NCBI GenBank assembly: GCA_964019055.1
Contig: OZ025206.1
Coordinates: 1,861,001-1,925,000, forward strand
Direction of reading: 5' to 3'
DNA length: 64,000 nt
DNA from: Anthopleura xanthogrammica
Taxonomy: Eukaryota; Cnidaria; Anthozoa; Actiniaria; Actiniidae
Positions 12,001 through 21,700 of this stretch are shown one piece after another (position 1 is the stretch's first letter; every line of letters starts with the position of its first letter). The notes under the pieces are model-generated. The model was given only the letters and a program-made list of their open reading frames with translations. It had not been told where the DNA came from and did not search any database. A program made the translations under genes and the position numbers.

Positions 12001-15000
12001 TGCACAACGTTCTGCCGGGAGCTTGGGATAAAAGTATTGACATGATCTCTTATAACTGAGTTACTTGCTTGATTTTTATAGCTTATGCTGTTGAAAGGAT
12101 CACGTCATGCGCCAGTTAGAACAGTTACGTAGAGGGAGAGGGGGGGGGGGGGGGGGGACTTGCGTCATTAGGCCCCAAAAATGGTACTTTGTGTCACCAC
12201 TGAGATATTTTATGGATTATAATAGTTACAATGGGTTACTTTTAGGGTACCGTGCACCTATACTCTTACCTCCGGTTCCCCGTAATGAAGAACAATGCTA
12301 GTAAGTTACTGTTAAAAAGTTGATAAGTCTAGGAATCTTGAATCCAAATGTACACTATATTCAAATTAGATACTCGGACTGTCTTGGTGTGCAGAAAACT
12401 TCTAGTGTTTCTTTTGCATAGACTACAACATGGACTATTCGAGTTTTGACCGTTGTTCTACTTAGTCAGGTTAAGCAACTAAAGCCGTCTTGTTGTGGAA
12501 AAATCGTTGCTGTTTTTCGATGGATGACGATCCGGCCACTGAAACAGGTTGACTCTGCAAATCTCCATGACTTTATTGATCTTTAGCTTTCAGGAAAGGT
12601 TCATTTAATAGTTTGAGGAGAGGGCATGAAGATTTGTGGGGGGCTCTAAAAATTCGGTAAGGTCTATAGGGGGCTTTTAGTGGTCAATACAGTTGGAAGG
12701 AGAGGCCTTGAATTGTTTTACACAACACGCTGGGGGACATAAAAATTGGCAAATGTAAAAGGGGGCTCTAAACTTTTCATGCTCCCTCCCCCTTGTCATA
12801 TTAAATGAATCTTACCTTATGGACGGCTTTTGTACGTAGAATAGTTATATCCTAAAGACCTGTTTTATAGACAAAAATCATGAAGTGATTGTTCAACACC
12901 ACCTAAGTTTGTGAGAATTAGAAGAATTACCTTAGCAAGCTATTGACAACATATTTCATTCGCATCTTTTATAATTTTATAAAAGCGCATATCATTTGTA
13001 TACCACTCATTTTATATCAAGTCTATTTTTTTAATCTATGGAAAATCTTTAATGCAATGCGTGATTGCAATGAATAAAGATATGCAGTACTGAAAGCTGT
13101 TTATGTAAAAATCAGTCGAGTTTTGTTGTTAATCCTCTAGACAAAAACAAAGTCAAAATGCAATGCTTTTATTTCAATCTCCTGTTCCTGCACCAGAAAG
13201 ATGATCAAAACAGACATAAAACAGAATGTAAACGCTAAAATACGAATTTGTACAAGTTTTTATGCGAGACGTCTGCGAAACGTAAACAAGTTGCGGTAAG
13301 ATATATGCAAATTTTTAGCAGATGTAATGGCCTTTCGCTCAAAAGTGTTGATAGGTCCCAACCTAAAATTTATTTGCCTTCAATCTACTATAGAAACACT
13401 ACAGATTGAGTGGTTTTACTCCAAAATTCGTTCGCGCACATGGGAGAAATTATTTTTTTTAAATGACCGAAAATTGCTACATTTCTCAAAGCTGCTCAGA
13501 AGCGAAAATTAAAAATTTGTTGTGATAACCAAAGTTACCCAAAACAGCTCATCTGTTGATAATCATTTCATCAGATGTGGGATATTTCGTACAAAGAGTA
13601 TGAGCGATAACAATCAATGGGAAGTAGGTCAAAAATCCTATGCAAATAACCCTAAATTCGAGATAAATTTCTTATGCAAATTAGCAAAAACAAGGGGGGG
13701 TGGTCAAATCTCGGAAGAAACAAATGAATATACCCAAGAAACCCATCATTCTTAATCATTTCGAAAGGAGAATCTATGGTAGAAATTTGAAGGAAATCGG
13801 CCAACCTTCATCCACGGGCTCTGCCTGGTTTTCTCTGACAATGACACTTAAGGCACTTGGAAATTTGATTGCCAGTGTTTTGAGGACCAATTGCAACATA
13901 GTTATTATAATAAACTCATGTCAAAGCATTAGGCAACTAGTAACAGAAAATTATCATTTTTGGTTAAAAGTGTGGGAGGGCTAAGCCCCCCCCCCCCATC
14001 CTCCGCTGTCCCTGCTATTGAAGCAAGAGAGGCCCAACTCACTCAACAGTGGTAGAATGTACTTATATACTTTACACACTTGCTTCAATAGGCCTTTTGC
14101 AACAAACAGTCACGTGACTGTTACTGGATGGCAAAAAAATGTGGGCTTCTTTTATTTTAATTTTTTTTGCGGGATTACTAATGTCATATCCAAGACCTTT
14201 CCAAAAATAATTTTTTCTCTTATAAGCAACTTGCGATTTCAAGATACGAATCAATTTAAATTTTGTTTGCCATCCAGCAGAGCCTTCCCAAAGGGACCTT
14301 GGGCTGAACTGATTCATTATCAAAGTAATATATCAGCATGTGACTGTTTGTTGCAAATGGCCTATTCTACAGAGATATTCATTCATATTTTCAATCAGCA
14401 TACAATATATATATATATATACCTCAATGACTTTCTTGGGGTCAATTTTTGATATCTCCCATTCTATTTCATCCACAGCAATTTGACAAACTACAAGAGA
14501 GAGTATGTATATATTAGAAATTTAATCAATGTGTCAATCACATTGTTAGAGTAATTAAAGGTATATTAAAAATGTAATCCTTTTGAAAGAAGATGTGTAA
14601 TAGCAGCATACGCCACCCATGCTACCCGGATATCCGAACTGTAAGAAGGTACAGTATAAAGGAATGATTTATTTGAATAACAGTAATCTATTGCCCATTA
14701 ACCTGTTGTGACTTTTGTTTCGATCAGAGAGTTGTAGCAATGAAAGTAGTGGTATATAAATATTATTATTAAGCTTTCAATCACCTGGACTACAGACCCC
14801 TTAATTTCAGCATATTGAAACACAGCTCAAATTGGAGGACAAAACAATAGGTTTCCAATTCTCAGGAGATTGAAATTCTTGTGTTTTGTCCTCCAAATTG
14901 AGCTGCTTTAACGTCAAGTGCAAGGGGTTTATTAGGAATTAAAATCCTCTTTATGAGGGATGTATGGATATTTTCACACCTCGTACCACAAGCACTTACC

Positions 15001-15093
15001 AGAACATTGAAAAGACTTGTCTCTCTGACATTGAACCTGAAAAATCAATCCCAATATAACTAGCAGTCGAGTGAAAATTACTTGAAACTCCAT
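3071..15093 (-). CDS. CNPY2: Canopy FGF signalling regulator homologue (CNPY1/2-like), complete, six exons
   Basis: Exons on the minus strand are 15093-15000, 14490-14423, 6224-6174, 5871-5674, 5249-5153 and 3129-3071. All introns are GT-AG and all phases agree, giving 188 aa (human CNPY2 is about 182). Residues 1-21 are a hydrophobic signal peptide. A saposin-like core has cysteines at 30, 33, 89, 138, 165 and 172, starting with CSVC. Family motifs DEIEWEISKIDPKK and IPYARSETHLTELLE are present. The protein ends in KEEL, an ER-retention type tail. CNPY proteins are ER-resident saposin-like factors linked to receptor and FGF signalling. Intron 2 (14422-6225) holds the 7.1-kb transposon and intron 5 (5152-3130) holds the 20-bp minisatellite. 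CNPY1 and CNPY2 cannot be separated by eye. Confidence 0.93.
3237..5030. repeat. 20-bp minisatellite, about 90 units, with a 560-bp higher-order repeat
   Basis: The unit is GGACTGGGATGGATTGGATG with recurring variants (TGGAAT, TGTGCC, TGTGACTGA, TTTGG). The block at 3661-4220 is repeated almost exactly at 4221-4780, a shift of 28 units. No frame of the unit contains a stop on either strand for long distances, so long ORFs appear on both strands; these are artefacts. It lies in intron 5 of canopy. Confidence 0.97.
5288..5410 (-). mobile_element. tRNA-derived SINE copy, diverged
   Basis: This has the same body and B-box region as the SINE at 1783-2048 (GGCTTGAACCCATGACCTC on the plus strand), with more substitutions. 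It lies in a canopy intron between the exons at 5153-5249 and 5674-5871. Confidence 0.65.
6295..6760. repeat. Degenerate G/C-homopolymer-rich repeat remnants
   Basis: Related phrases recur (contexts of CCTGGATC, TGCACCCCTCCCTG and CTTTGTGCCCCTACTT) with runs of G and C. They look like decayed mobile-element ends flanking the transposon insertion in canopy intron 2. No coding exon is seen. Confidence 0.4.
6761..7477 (+). repeat. Left terminal inverted repeat (717 bp) of the transposon
   Basis: It is the reverse complement of 13135-13851. Apparent 60- to 80-residue ORFs inside occur identically in both ends and are not separate genes. Confidence 0.93.
7627..11980 (+). CDS. DDE-type transposase, three exons, apparently intact (1161 aa)
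   Basis: Exons 7627-8023, 8786-8847 and 8954-11980 join through GT-AG introns with agreeing phases. The N-terminal part has a C/H cluster (Cys75, His78, Cys94, His99) and, across the exon 1-2 junction, GSAICTLCRKDHYK. A Ser/Gln-rich acidic linker follows. The catalytic-type core shows VIMDWAMKFLP (Asp636), YFRSDNAGCYHN (Asp725) and SGKDICDRK (Asp763/766), spaced like an RNase-H-fold DDE nuclease. A C2H2-like finger (FSCIETGC..H..H) comes late, then a basic tail. I know similar 'DWAMKFLP..FGKRGISWH' proteins only as unnamed multi-copy proteins of corals and other invertebrates. The role in excision and integration is inferred from these motifs and the flanking inverted repeats. Confidence 0.85.
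11981..13134. other. Transposon interior, non-coding
   Basis: This stretch lies between the transposase stop and the right inverted repeat. It contains a G-run near 12139-12158 and no recognisable ORF. Confidence 0.6.
13135..13851 (-). repeat. Right terminal inverted repeat (717 bp) of the transposon
   Basis: Inverted partner of 6761-7477. It ends at GACACTTAA, mirroring the left edge. Confidence 0.93.
14795..14930. mobile_element. Foldback MITE, family M1 (GGAGGACAAAAC hairpin)
   Basis: The arms GCTCAAATTGGAGGACAAAAC and GTTTTGTCCTCCAAATTGAGC face each other around an AT-rich loop. The edges are ..GACCCCTT and AAGGGGTT. Four related copies are at 17665, 25171, 30685 and 41727. This copy lies in canopy intron 1. 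Confidence 0.8.
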
Positions 15094-16349
15094 CTTCCTT
15101 TATAGTTTTTCCTGAAATTGAAGATAACAAATCTGAACACTTACTCACATGAGAGAGTACTCAATTTATTTTTCACTAAAATTATAGTACAAAATAGTGC
15201 AATGTTGTTTCATCAGTGCCATTTAGTACTAGATAAGAAATAGCGATACTTCATGTGACATAATATTCTTATTATTATTAAGGCTTTGTCATTCATACGC
15301 CAACCAGAGATGAATTGACTGGTAAAACAAGGCGACTTGTGAAGTGCTTCTATGAAAATGGTTGGCATATTATCATCACAATGCTATTGTTAGTAATCAT
15401 GAAGTATTGCTATATATGATGGCAAATTTACAATAGAATTTGAAAGAGCCCAAGCCAGACACTTACGGTATGTTACATATATAACATAATTAACTGCTAG
15501 TTATGTAGTACTGTTTAATGGATATAGTGTTATGTCACTAGAACTAGGATGTCCTGTTTAGAATTATACAAAAAATAAAATAAATTAAAATTATAAATTA
15601 AAATTATATCCAATACTTCATAAAGGCTGCTTTGAAGCTTTAAAATAGCAAGATATTTGACTCTAAATTGCATATAATAAGTTTTTAAAACCTGGAAATC
15701 GTTTGAACAAATTCACAAATGGGACGAACCAGAGTTTGATCAGCTGGAATATTACACTGGATCAACAAGAAAAAAACTCAAGAAACAGTGATAGAATACT
15801 CAAACAGCACAAATGATACAGCTTGGATAACGTTAGGTGCAGATAAGTTATTTTTCACGAAGATTTTAGATTCAAACTTGCATTATTTATAAGCTAATGT
15901 CTTATTCCCCTGCGTTCAAATCAAAACTTTCTTGAAATTTAAGATATTTTGAAGCTTAAATTTAAGTATATTTGTGCGTTTTTCATTATATTTTACATAC
16001 CTTTTGGATAAAGAGGAAAAAACTTCGGTTTTATGGTTTGATTGAGTAAAAAAAAGAAAGAGAAAAATGAGTAGAAAACTAACTAAACTAAAAAGGAAAG
16101 ATGAATACGTGGGCTGAGCCCGCGAGGAATACCGCTGAGTGGTTTGAGAGGGAGGAAACTGGGCACCAGGAAGTTTAGCAACCCTCGATCAAGGGCACAA
16201 ATTTTGGGCACATATAGGGAGTAGCGTGATAGTATAGCTCATTTATTCAACAACGGGCAGAATATTATTTGATGTTAAAAAAGAATAAATAAACTTTTTA
16301 GACTTTTGAACTATTATACTTTCCTTGAAGACTTCGTTGGTTATTATGC

Positions 16350-16780
16350 TACGGGGCTACGAGGGAGCTACGGGGCCACGAGGGAGCTACGGGGTACGGG
16401 GCTACGCGAGGGCTACGGAGCTACGAGGGCTGCGGGGCTACGGGGCTATGAGGGCTGCGGGGCTACGACGGGCTACGGGGCAACGCGAGGGCTACGGGTC
16501 TGCGGGGCTACGGGGCTACGAGGGCTGCGGGGCTACGACGGGCTACGGGACAACGCGAGGGCTACGGGTCTGCGGGGCTACGGGGCTACGAGGGCTGCGG
16601 GGCTACGACGGGCTACGGGGCTACGTGAGGGCTACGGAGCTACGAGGGCTACGGGGCTAACGCGAGGGCTACGGGGGCTACGGGGGCTACGGGGGCTACG
16701 GGGCTACGCGAGGGCTACGGGGGCTACGGGGGCTACGGGGCTACGGGGCTACGCGAGGGCTACGACGGGCTTTTCAAGTT
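16350..16780. repeat. GC-rich minisatellite (GGGGCTACGAGGGCTACGG-type)
   Basis: Short units built from GGGGCTACG, CGAGGGCTACGG and GGGCTGCGG repeat, with a longer unit of about 70 bp visible between about 16440 and 16620. The GC content is far above its surroundings. Open frames through it are a by-product of the repeat. Confidence 0.85.
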
Positions 16781-16861
16781 GGGGACGCACTAGCGGATGA
16801 TATAGTAGAACTATTTATGTGTACGTGTGCGCATGCTCAATGGTAAATATCATCCCACATT

Positions 16862-16945
16862 ATAACTCAACGGTCTAGAGCTTCGGCAAGAAAACGCGAA
16901 GGTCGTGGGTTCAAATCCCGCCAGGAGCTCGAAATTTTTTTTTCC
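16862..16945 (+). mobile_element. tRNA-derived SINE fragment
   Basis: A plus-strand B-box-like GGGTTCAAATCCCGCC follows a degraded A-box region. It continues into a T-run rather than a complete tRNA fold, so it is read as a SINE head, not a tRNA gene. Confidence 0.5.
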
Positions 16946-16954
16946 GATCGAGAA

Positions 16955-17285
16955 ACATTTGCCTGAAACAATACACTACGTTGATAATACAAATTTACTC
17001 TCGTTCAAGTTTACTCAGGGGGCAAAATGGTGTTGCACGGCCACATAGGCCATTTCAGAAACCTGTTCGAATTTGCCAGACTTACTAATCTTATGATGCT
17101 CTTTCAAATGACAAAATGTTTTTGCTAATTAGATTAAAATTCAAAACTTCCCCAGTCCTTTGCTCGTTTCTGAAATGGCCTATTTTGTCTCATTAATTCA
17201 ACAAATTTCCCCCCTGAGTAAACTGGAACGAGAGAAAATTTGTATTAGCAAAGTAGTGTATTGTTTTCAGAGGTGGCTAAACTGA
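16955..17285. mobile_element. Foldback MITE
   Basis: Arms of about 100 bp face each other: AACAATACACTAC..AATACAAATTT..CTCTCGTTC..AGTTTACTCAGG on the left, and the reverse complement at 17205-17275. GGCCATTTCAG also appears inverted inside. Confidence 0.75.
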
Positions 17286-17664
17286 CAGGAAACTTTGGGA
17301 AACAAGTGTATCTTCTACTTTGTTTCTTAATCATAAATAGAACATAAATATAATATTGTGTACTCTCGCGACATAAAATGATTTTAATATAATGCATATA
17401 TATTACTCTGGAATAAAACATTAATGTCCTTATACATTTCACAAAATGGTATTCACAAAATAAATTAATAATATACATTAGTCTTGACACTCTTTTACCT
17501 TGCTTACAGAATCCTATTTTTTCTTTATAGCAACGCTATGGAAATGTTTGCGCTATTTTGAAATGAAATGAAATAAAAGACAAACATCAAATATGCTGTG
17601 TTGAGTGCGCATGCTCAACTGCAATCATGCAATTTTTTTTACTTTTGCACATATTAAGAAGTAT

Positions 17665-17790
17665 AGACCCCTATCAAGTCAAAGCATTTGGAGGACAAAA
17701 CAAAAGAATATCAATATTTTGAGAATTGAAATCTATTGTTTTGTCCTCCAAATTGCATTGAGCTGCATTCCGACGTGATGCAAGTGGTTC
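17665..17790. mobile_element. Foldback MITE, family M1
   Basis: Same hairpin as at 14795, with TTTGGAGGACAAAAC and GTTTTGTCCTCCAAATT arms and GACCCC at the left edge. Confidence 0.75.
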
Positions 17791-18749
17791 ACCTGTTAGG
17801 AAAAGGTTTTGCTCGTCCTCTGTGGAGAGGGAATCAAGAAAGTTGAGCTAAGTTTGAAAATTATCATTTCTTCCCTCCGTAGGTAAAGAAGAATTAGAAC
17901 TCTCAGCAAGGTAGCACTCTATATAGTACATTAAAATATATTAATGAGATGGCGATATGAAAATTACAACTATCACATACATGATATGATCATTTTTGTG
18001 TGATCAACCAAGTCACGTGTTTGATGGCGTCGATGTCACGTGATCGACGGAGCGCGCAACATTCTTTTTACTTAAAACTGGTTTTAATCACAGTGACACA
18101 AGATAAGAAAATACGCAAATAAGCAATAGCAAATTGTACCTTCAATGATAGAATAATACCCATGTCTGTATAGTAAAACCCAAGTTTTATAGAAAAGTCA
18201 CAGAGCCATTCTGTTATGGACTTCTGGTGAAAATCAGCCAATGAATTACAAACACTTTTTACGCATGTCTATTGGGGGGCTGACCGCTTCGTGTCAATGG
18301 CTTCACTCGCTCGTTTCGTTTCTTATTAATTGTACAAAAGATTTTATAGCTTTTGTTCTGAATTTGGATCACAAATAACTAGCTGTACTATAGGAACAAG
18401 TTTTGGTCAATGGTGTTGAATTGAGGATATTTTGCTCACAAATAAAAAACCAACACTATACCAAGAGCGCGAGAGGAACGGATCAGAGAGGAGCAAGAAA
18501 CAACGGAAAAATAAAGGGAGAAAGGAGAGCCAGCATACGAAAGGAAAAACGGCTGAAAAAATAGGGAGAGAAAATGACATAAAAAATAGGAAGCGAGAAT
18601 ATTTAAATTCCTGTTCGTCTCCGTTCTACCAAAGCTGCTTTATCGCAACGTATTGAATCAAAAATAACACGGCAAAATGCTTGTTTAAAAATGCCTAAAA
18701 ACACAACCCCAGTAATGGGCTCCTAAACTGAAGAAAAAGAGACTAGAAT

Positions 18750-18755
18750 TTTATT
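18750..18755 (-). terminator. Poly(A) signal AATAAA of alpha-catulin
   Basis: AATAAA on the minus strand begins one base after the TAG stop. It is in the right place for 3'-end processing, although another signal further on may be used. Confidence 0.45.
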
Positions 18756-18756
18756 A

Positions 18757-21700
18757 CTACAATTCCGTTCTCAAAACTGGTCGAGCACCTTGTGTTCTTG
18801 GCTGGTTCTCTTGGTACACTTCGTCGGTCAGCCAGTTAGGAAGATTGTCTTCTAAACTTTGAACGGAGGATTTTCTTGAAGTCGCGACGGAGGATCCTTC
18901 GGAAAAGATGTTCTCATCGATTCGCCATAGTCTTTGGTCGGGAGGAAGCTTAAGAGGGGAATTCTGAAACACGGAAGGCAATAGATATCTTTACCTTTGG
19001 CGTAATGTTTTCCCATTTCAGACCACGTGTCATTCCCTAGAGTATCATTTCTTTCTTTGAAGGCCCGTTTACATTGGTGATTTTTGCTGCAATTTTTGTT
19101 TCGATTTTTACGGCATAGTTATTTTGTGTATATGCTTTTTTGAATTCGAAAAACAGGATGCATTATGGTCTAGCTTCGGTAACAACAACACCATATAAGG
19201 CATGATGAACAAAAGATGTTTGTACAGAAGCTAGACCACAATGCACCATGTTCCCTATCTCAGAAAAGGTGCATGAGAAGACACATGGATATGGATACAA
19301 CTAAAACAACTACACGCAAGCCGTAACTGAGTAAAGAGGTCTGTTATTCTGAAAATTCAATGGACCTTTATAACAAGGGGGCCATGTTTATTCCCTTGAG
19401 AGCAAAAACCTTTGTTTGGAACGTTATGAAGTGCCTCAAAGCGAGGGCAAGGGGACCTAAGGGAATCGAAACCCATTGTTTCAACCAATATGGCCGTTGT
19501 GTGACAAAAGCCCATGAATAGAAAAAGAAAATCCAAAAAGAAAAACAGAAGGTAAGGAGAAAACGGAAAAGGCAAAAGAGAAAGAAAACGAGAGAAAAGT
19601 GGAAGGGAGGGAAAAAGAACATAATATAAAAGTATAACGCAGTAAAAGGAATCTAACCCCAAATGATTTGATAAGAAGGAAGTGTGCGTGAAACAGATTC
19701 AAATGATTCAAATGTCACCCTGTTTACCTTCTCGCCAATAACATAACATCTGTTCACAACCCTCGCAACCAACTTGATGATGTGTTTCGTTAGATTCATC
19801 ACTGCCCAGATCTGAAAATATAGCAGCAGACGGCACGGTAACGGTACAGGCGGAGCTGACGACATTGTTTTAACCTATCAAAGCGCGCGACATTGCAGCC
19901 CATAGTCGGACAACGCATGACACCGTCACGGTTGCAATTGGTCTCAAAAAGTCCCAAACTTGTTGGCAAGTTGTTGGTCATGGTTTGTAGTTGTCTAGTG
20001 CGCGTGCGCAAATATAGTTATGATGCTATTACTGTTTGAAAGAGAAGCGGCATTGTGAGCTATGCTTCAAAAGAGGATGGGACGATATACGTTTCCATCC
20101 AATTCAAAACCTCTGGGAATAAGATTTTTTGTCTTTTGTATTTCGATATCACGTGGAAAAAGTTTTGAAACAAAAGTCTTATTCCCAGAGGTTTTTGAAT
20201 TGGGTGGACACGTATATAGCAACGCGTTAGCCGATTAGGTCTATGAACTGTGTGTTGAGAACCTACTATTTACGTACCTTCTTATAACATGCTGACTGTC
20301 CTACAGTAAGCGAAGTAGAAGTGAATATTAATTGTTGGCAGTAGGTTAGTAATTTGTCAGCGTGACGTAACAGCTCCTTTTTTGGTATGCTATCGTCTAC
20401 CTGGAAAGAGATTGGGCAGAGTCCACATCTATCTACATTTGCATTCATATTCAGAGTAATTCATGTTTCTGTCCTTCTATCCTTTCCTTCGCATTTTTCT
20501 CATGCATTTACACACATTTTCAATTACTAGTGATTTTCGTATGAGTGGGAAACTTACGCGGCACTGACTTACAGCACGTACACGGTACGACATGCTTTAA
20601 CATTGAAATGGCTTCCCATAAGAATGGTTCTCGTATTAATAGGAAACATACGGTACTGACCTACAGCACGTACACGGTACGGCATGCCGTAACACTGAAA
20701 TGGCTTCCCATAAGAATGGTTATCGTATGAGTGGGAAACATACGCGGCACTGACTTACAGCACGTACACGGTACGACATGCTTTAACATTGAAATGGCTT
20801 CCTATAAGAATGGTTATCGTATGAGTGGTACGGCACTGACTTTCAGCACGTACATTGAAATGGCTTCCCACATTTCATCCAATCACAACGCGTAGTTAAG
20901 GCTACGGTAAGATACGGTACGGCTGAAGTACGGCTACAAATTCACCATATCGTTTCCCACTCATATGAAAATCTCTAGTAATTGAAAATGTGTGTGAATG
21001 CATGAGAAAAATGTGAAGGAAAGGATAGAAGGAAAGAAACATGAATTACTTTGAATATGAATGCAAAATAAATAGATTTGGACGTAGATATAAATGTAGA
21101 CAACGTTTTACCTTAACTGCATGTTGCCTAGCAACTTTATGCAGTACTTTTCCAGCTTCTGCAAAATCCTGGGGTGAAAAGTAAAGAAAGAAAGAAAGAA
21201 AAATAGAAAAATTAAAAAAGGTTCTTGTAATATAAATTGAGATTTTCTATCCTAATTGGTCTCGATGGATTGATAAAATATTCATTTCTGAACCATTGTA
21301 TATGATATGTTCACCTGTGCAGCTTTGAAGAAATCTTCAGCACCAAGTAGACGTCCCTCTCCCCTGGAAAAGCAATTGAAAGATAAAGGTAACTGACCCA
21401 GGCACAAGCACAATCCCTTCTCTTCTCTCCTCTCCTCTCCTCTCCTCTCTACAACTCTTTCTTTCTGCCCAGCCCTATCCCTCACGGGACCAAGAAAGGC
21501 CCATATATCATGCCCACGACCATACCTGGTAAATAAATACAAATCGCAGATCATCTTGGACATGTCCATCGCTTGTTGAATGATCTCGTTTTCTGATTCA
21601 GAAAGTTTATTCAGTTCAAGTTGTGACGTCAGTAGATTGACATTAGACGCCATGCGCTCTAGCTTCTCGTCGTCCTTAAAAAAAAATGCAATACACCTTG

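Larger units (their letters stand above)
6761..13851 (+). mobile_element. 7.1-kb DNA transposon with 717-bp terminal inverted repeats
   Basis: Both ends start with TTAAGTGTC[G/A]TTGTCAGAG. The inverted copies 6761-7477 and 13135-13851 are the same length and differ by only a few substitutions, which points to recent insertion. TTAA is present at both outer edges, consistent with a TTAA target duplication, but the exact border cannot be fixed without an empty allele. Inside is a three-exon transposase (7627-11980). The element is inserted in canopy intron 2. I cannot assign it to a named superfamily by eye: the ends are not the CCC.. of piggyBac. A TTAA target would also suit Kolobok-type elements. 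Confidence 0.88.
15094..18756. other. Intergenic region upstream of canopy and downstream of alpha-catulin
   Basis: The canopy promoter must lie at the low-coordinate side, but I recognise no core element. The rest is AT-rich sequence plus the listed minisatellite, SINE, foldback element and MITE. No coding exon is supported. Confidence 0.5.
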
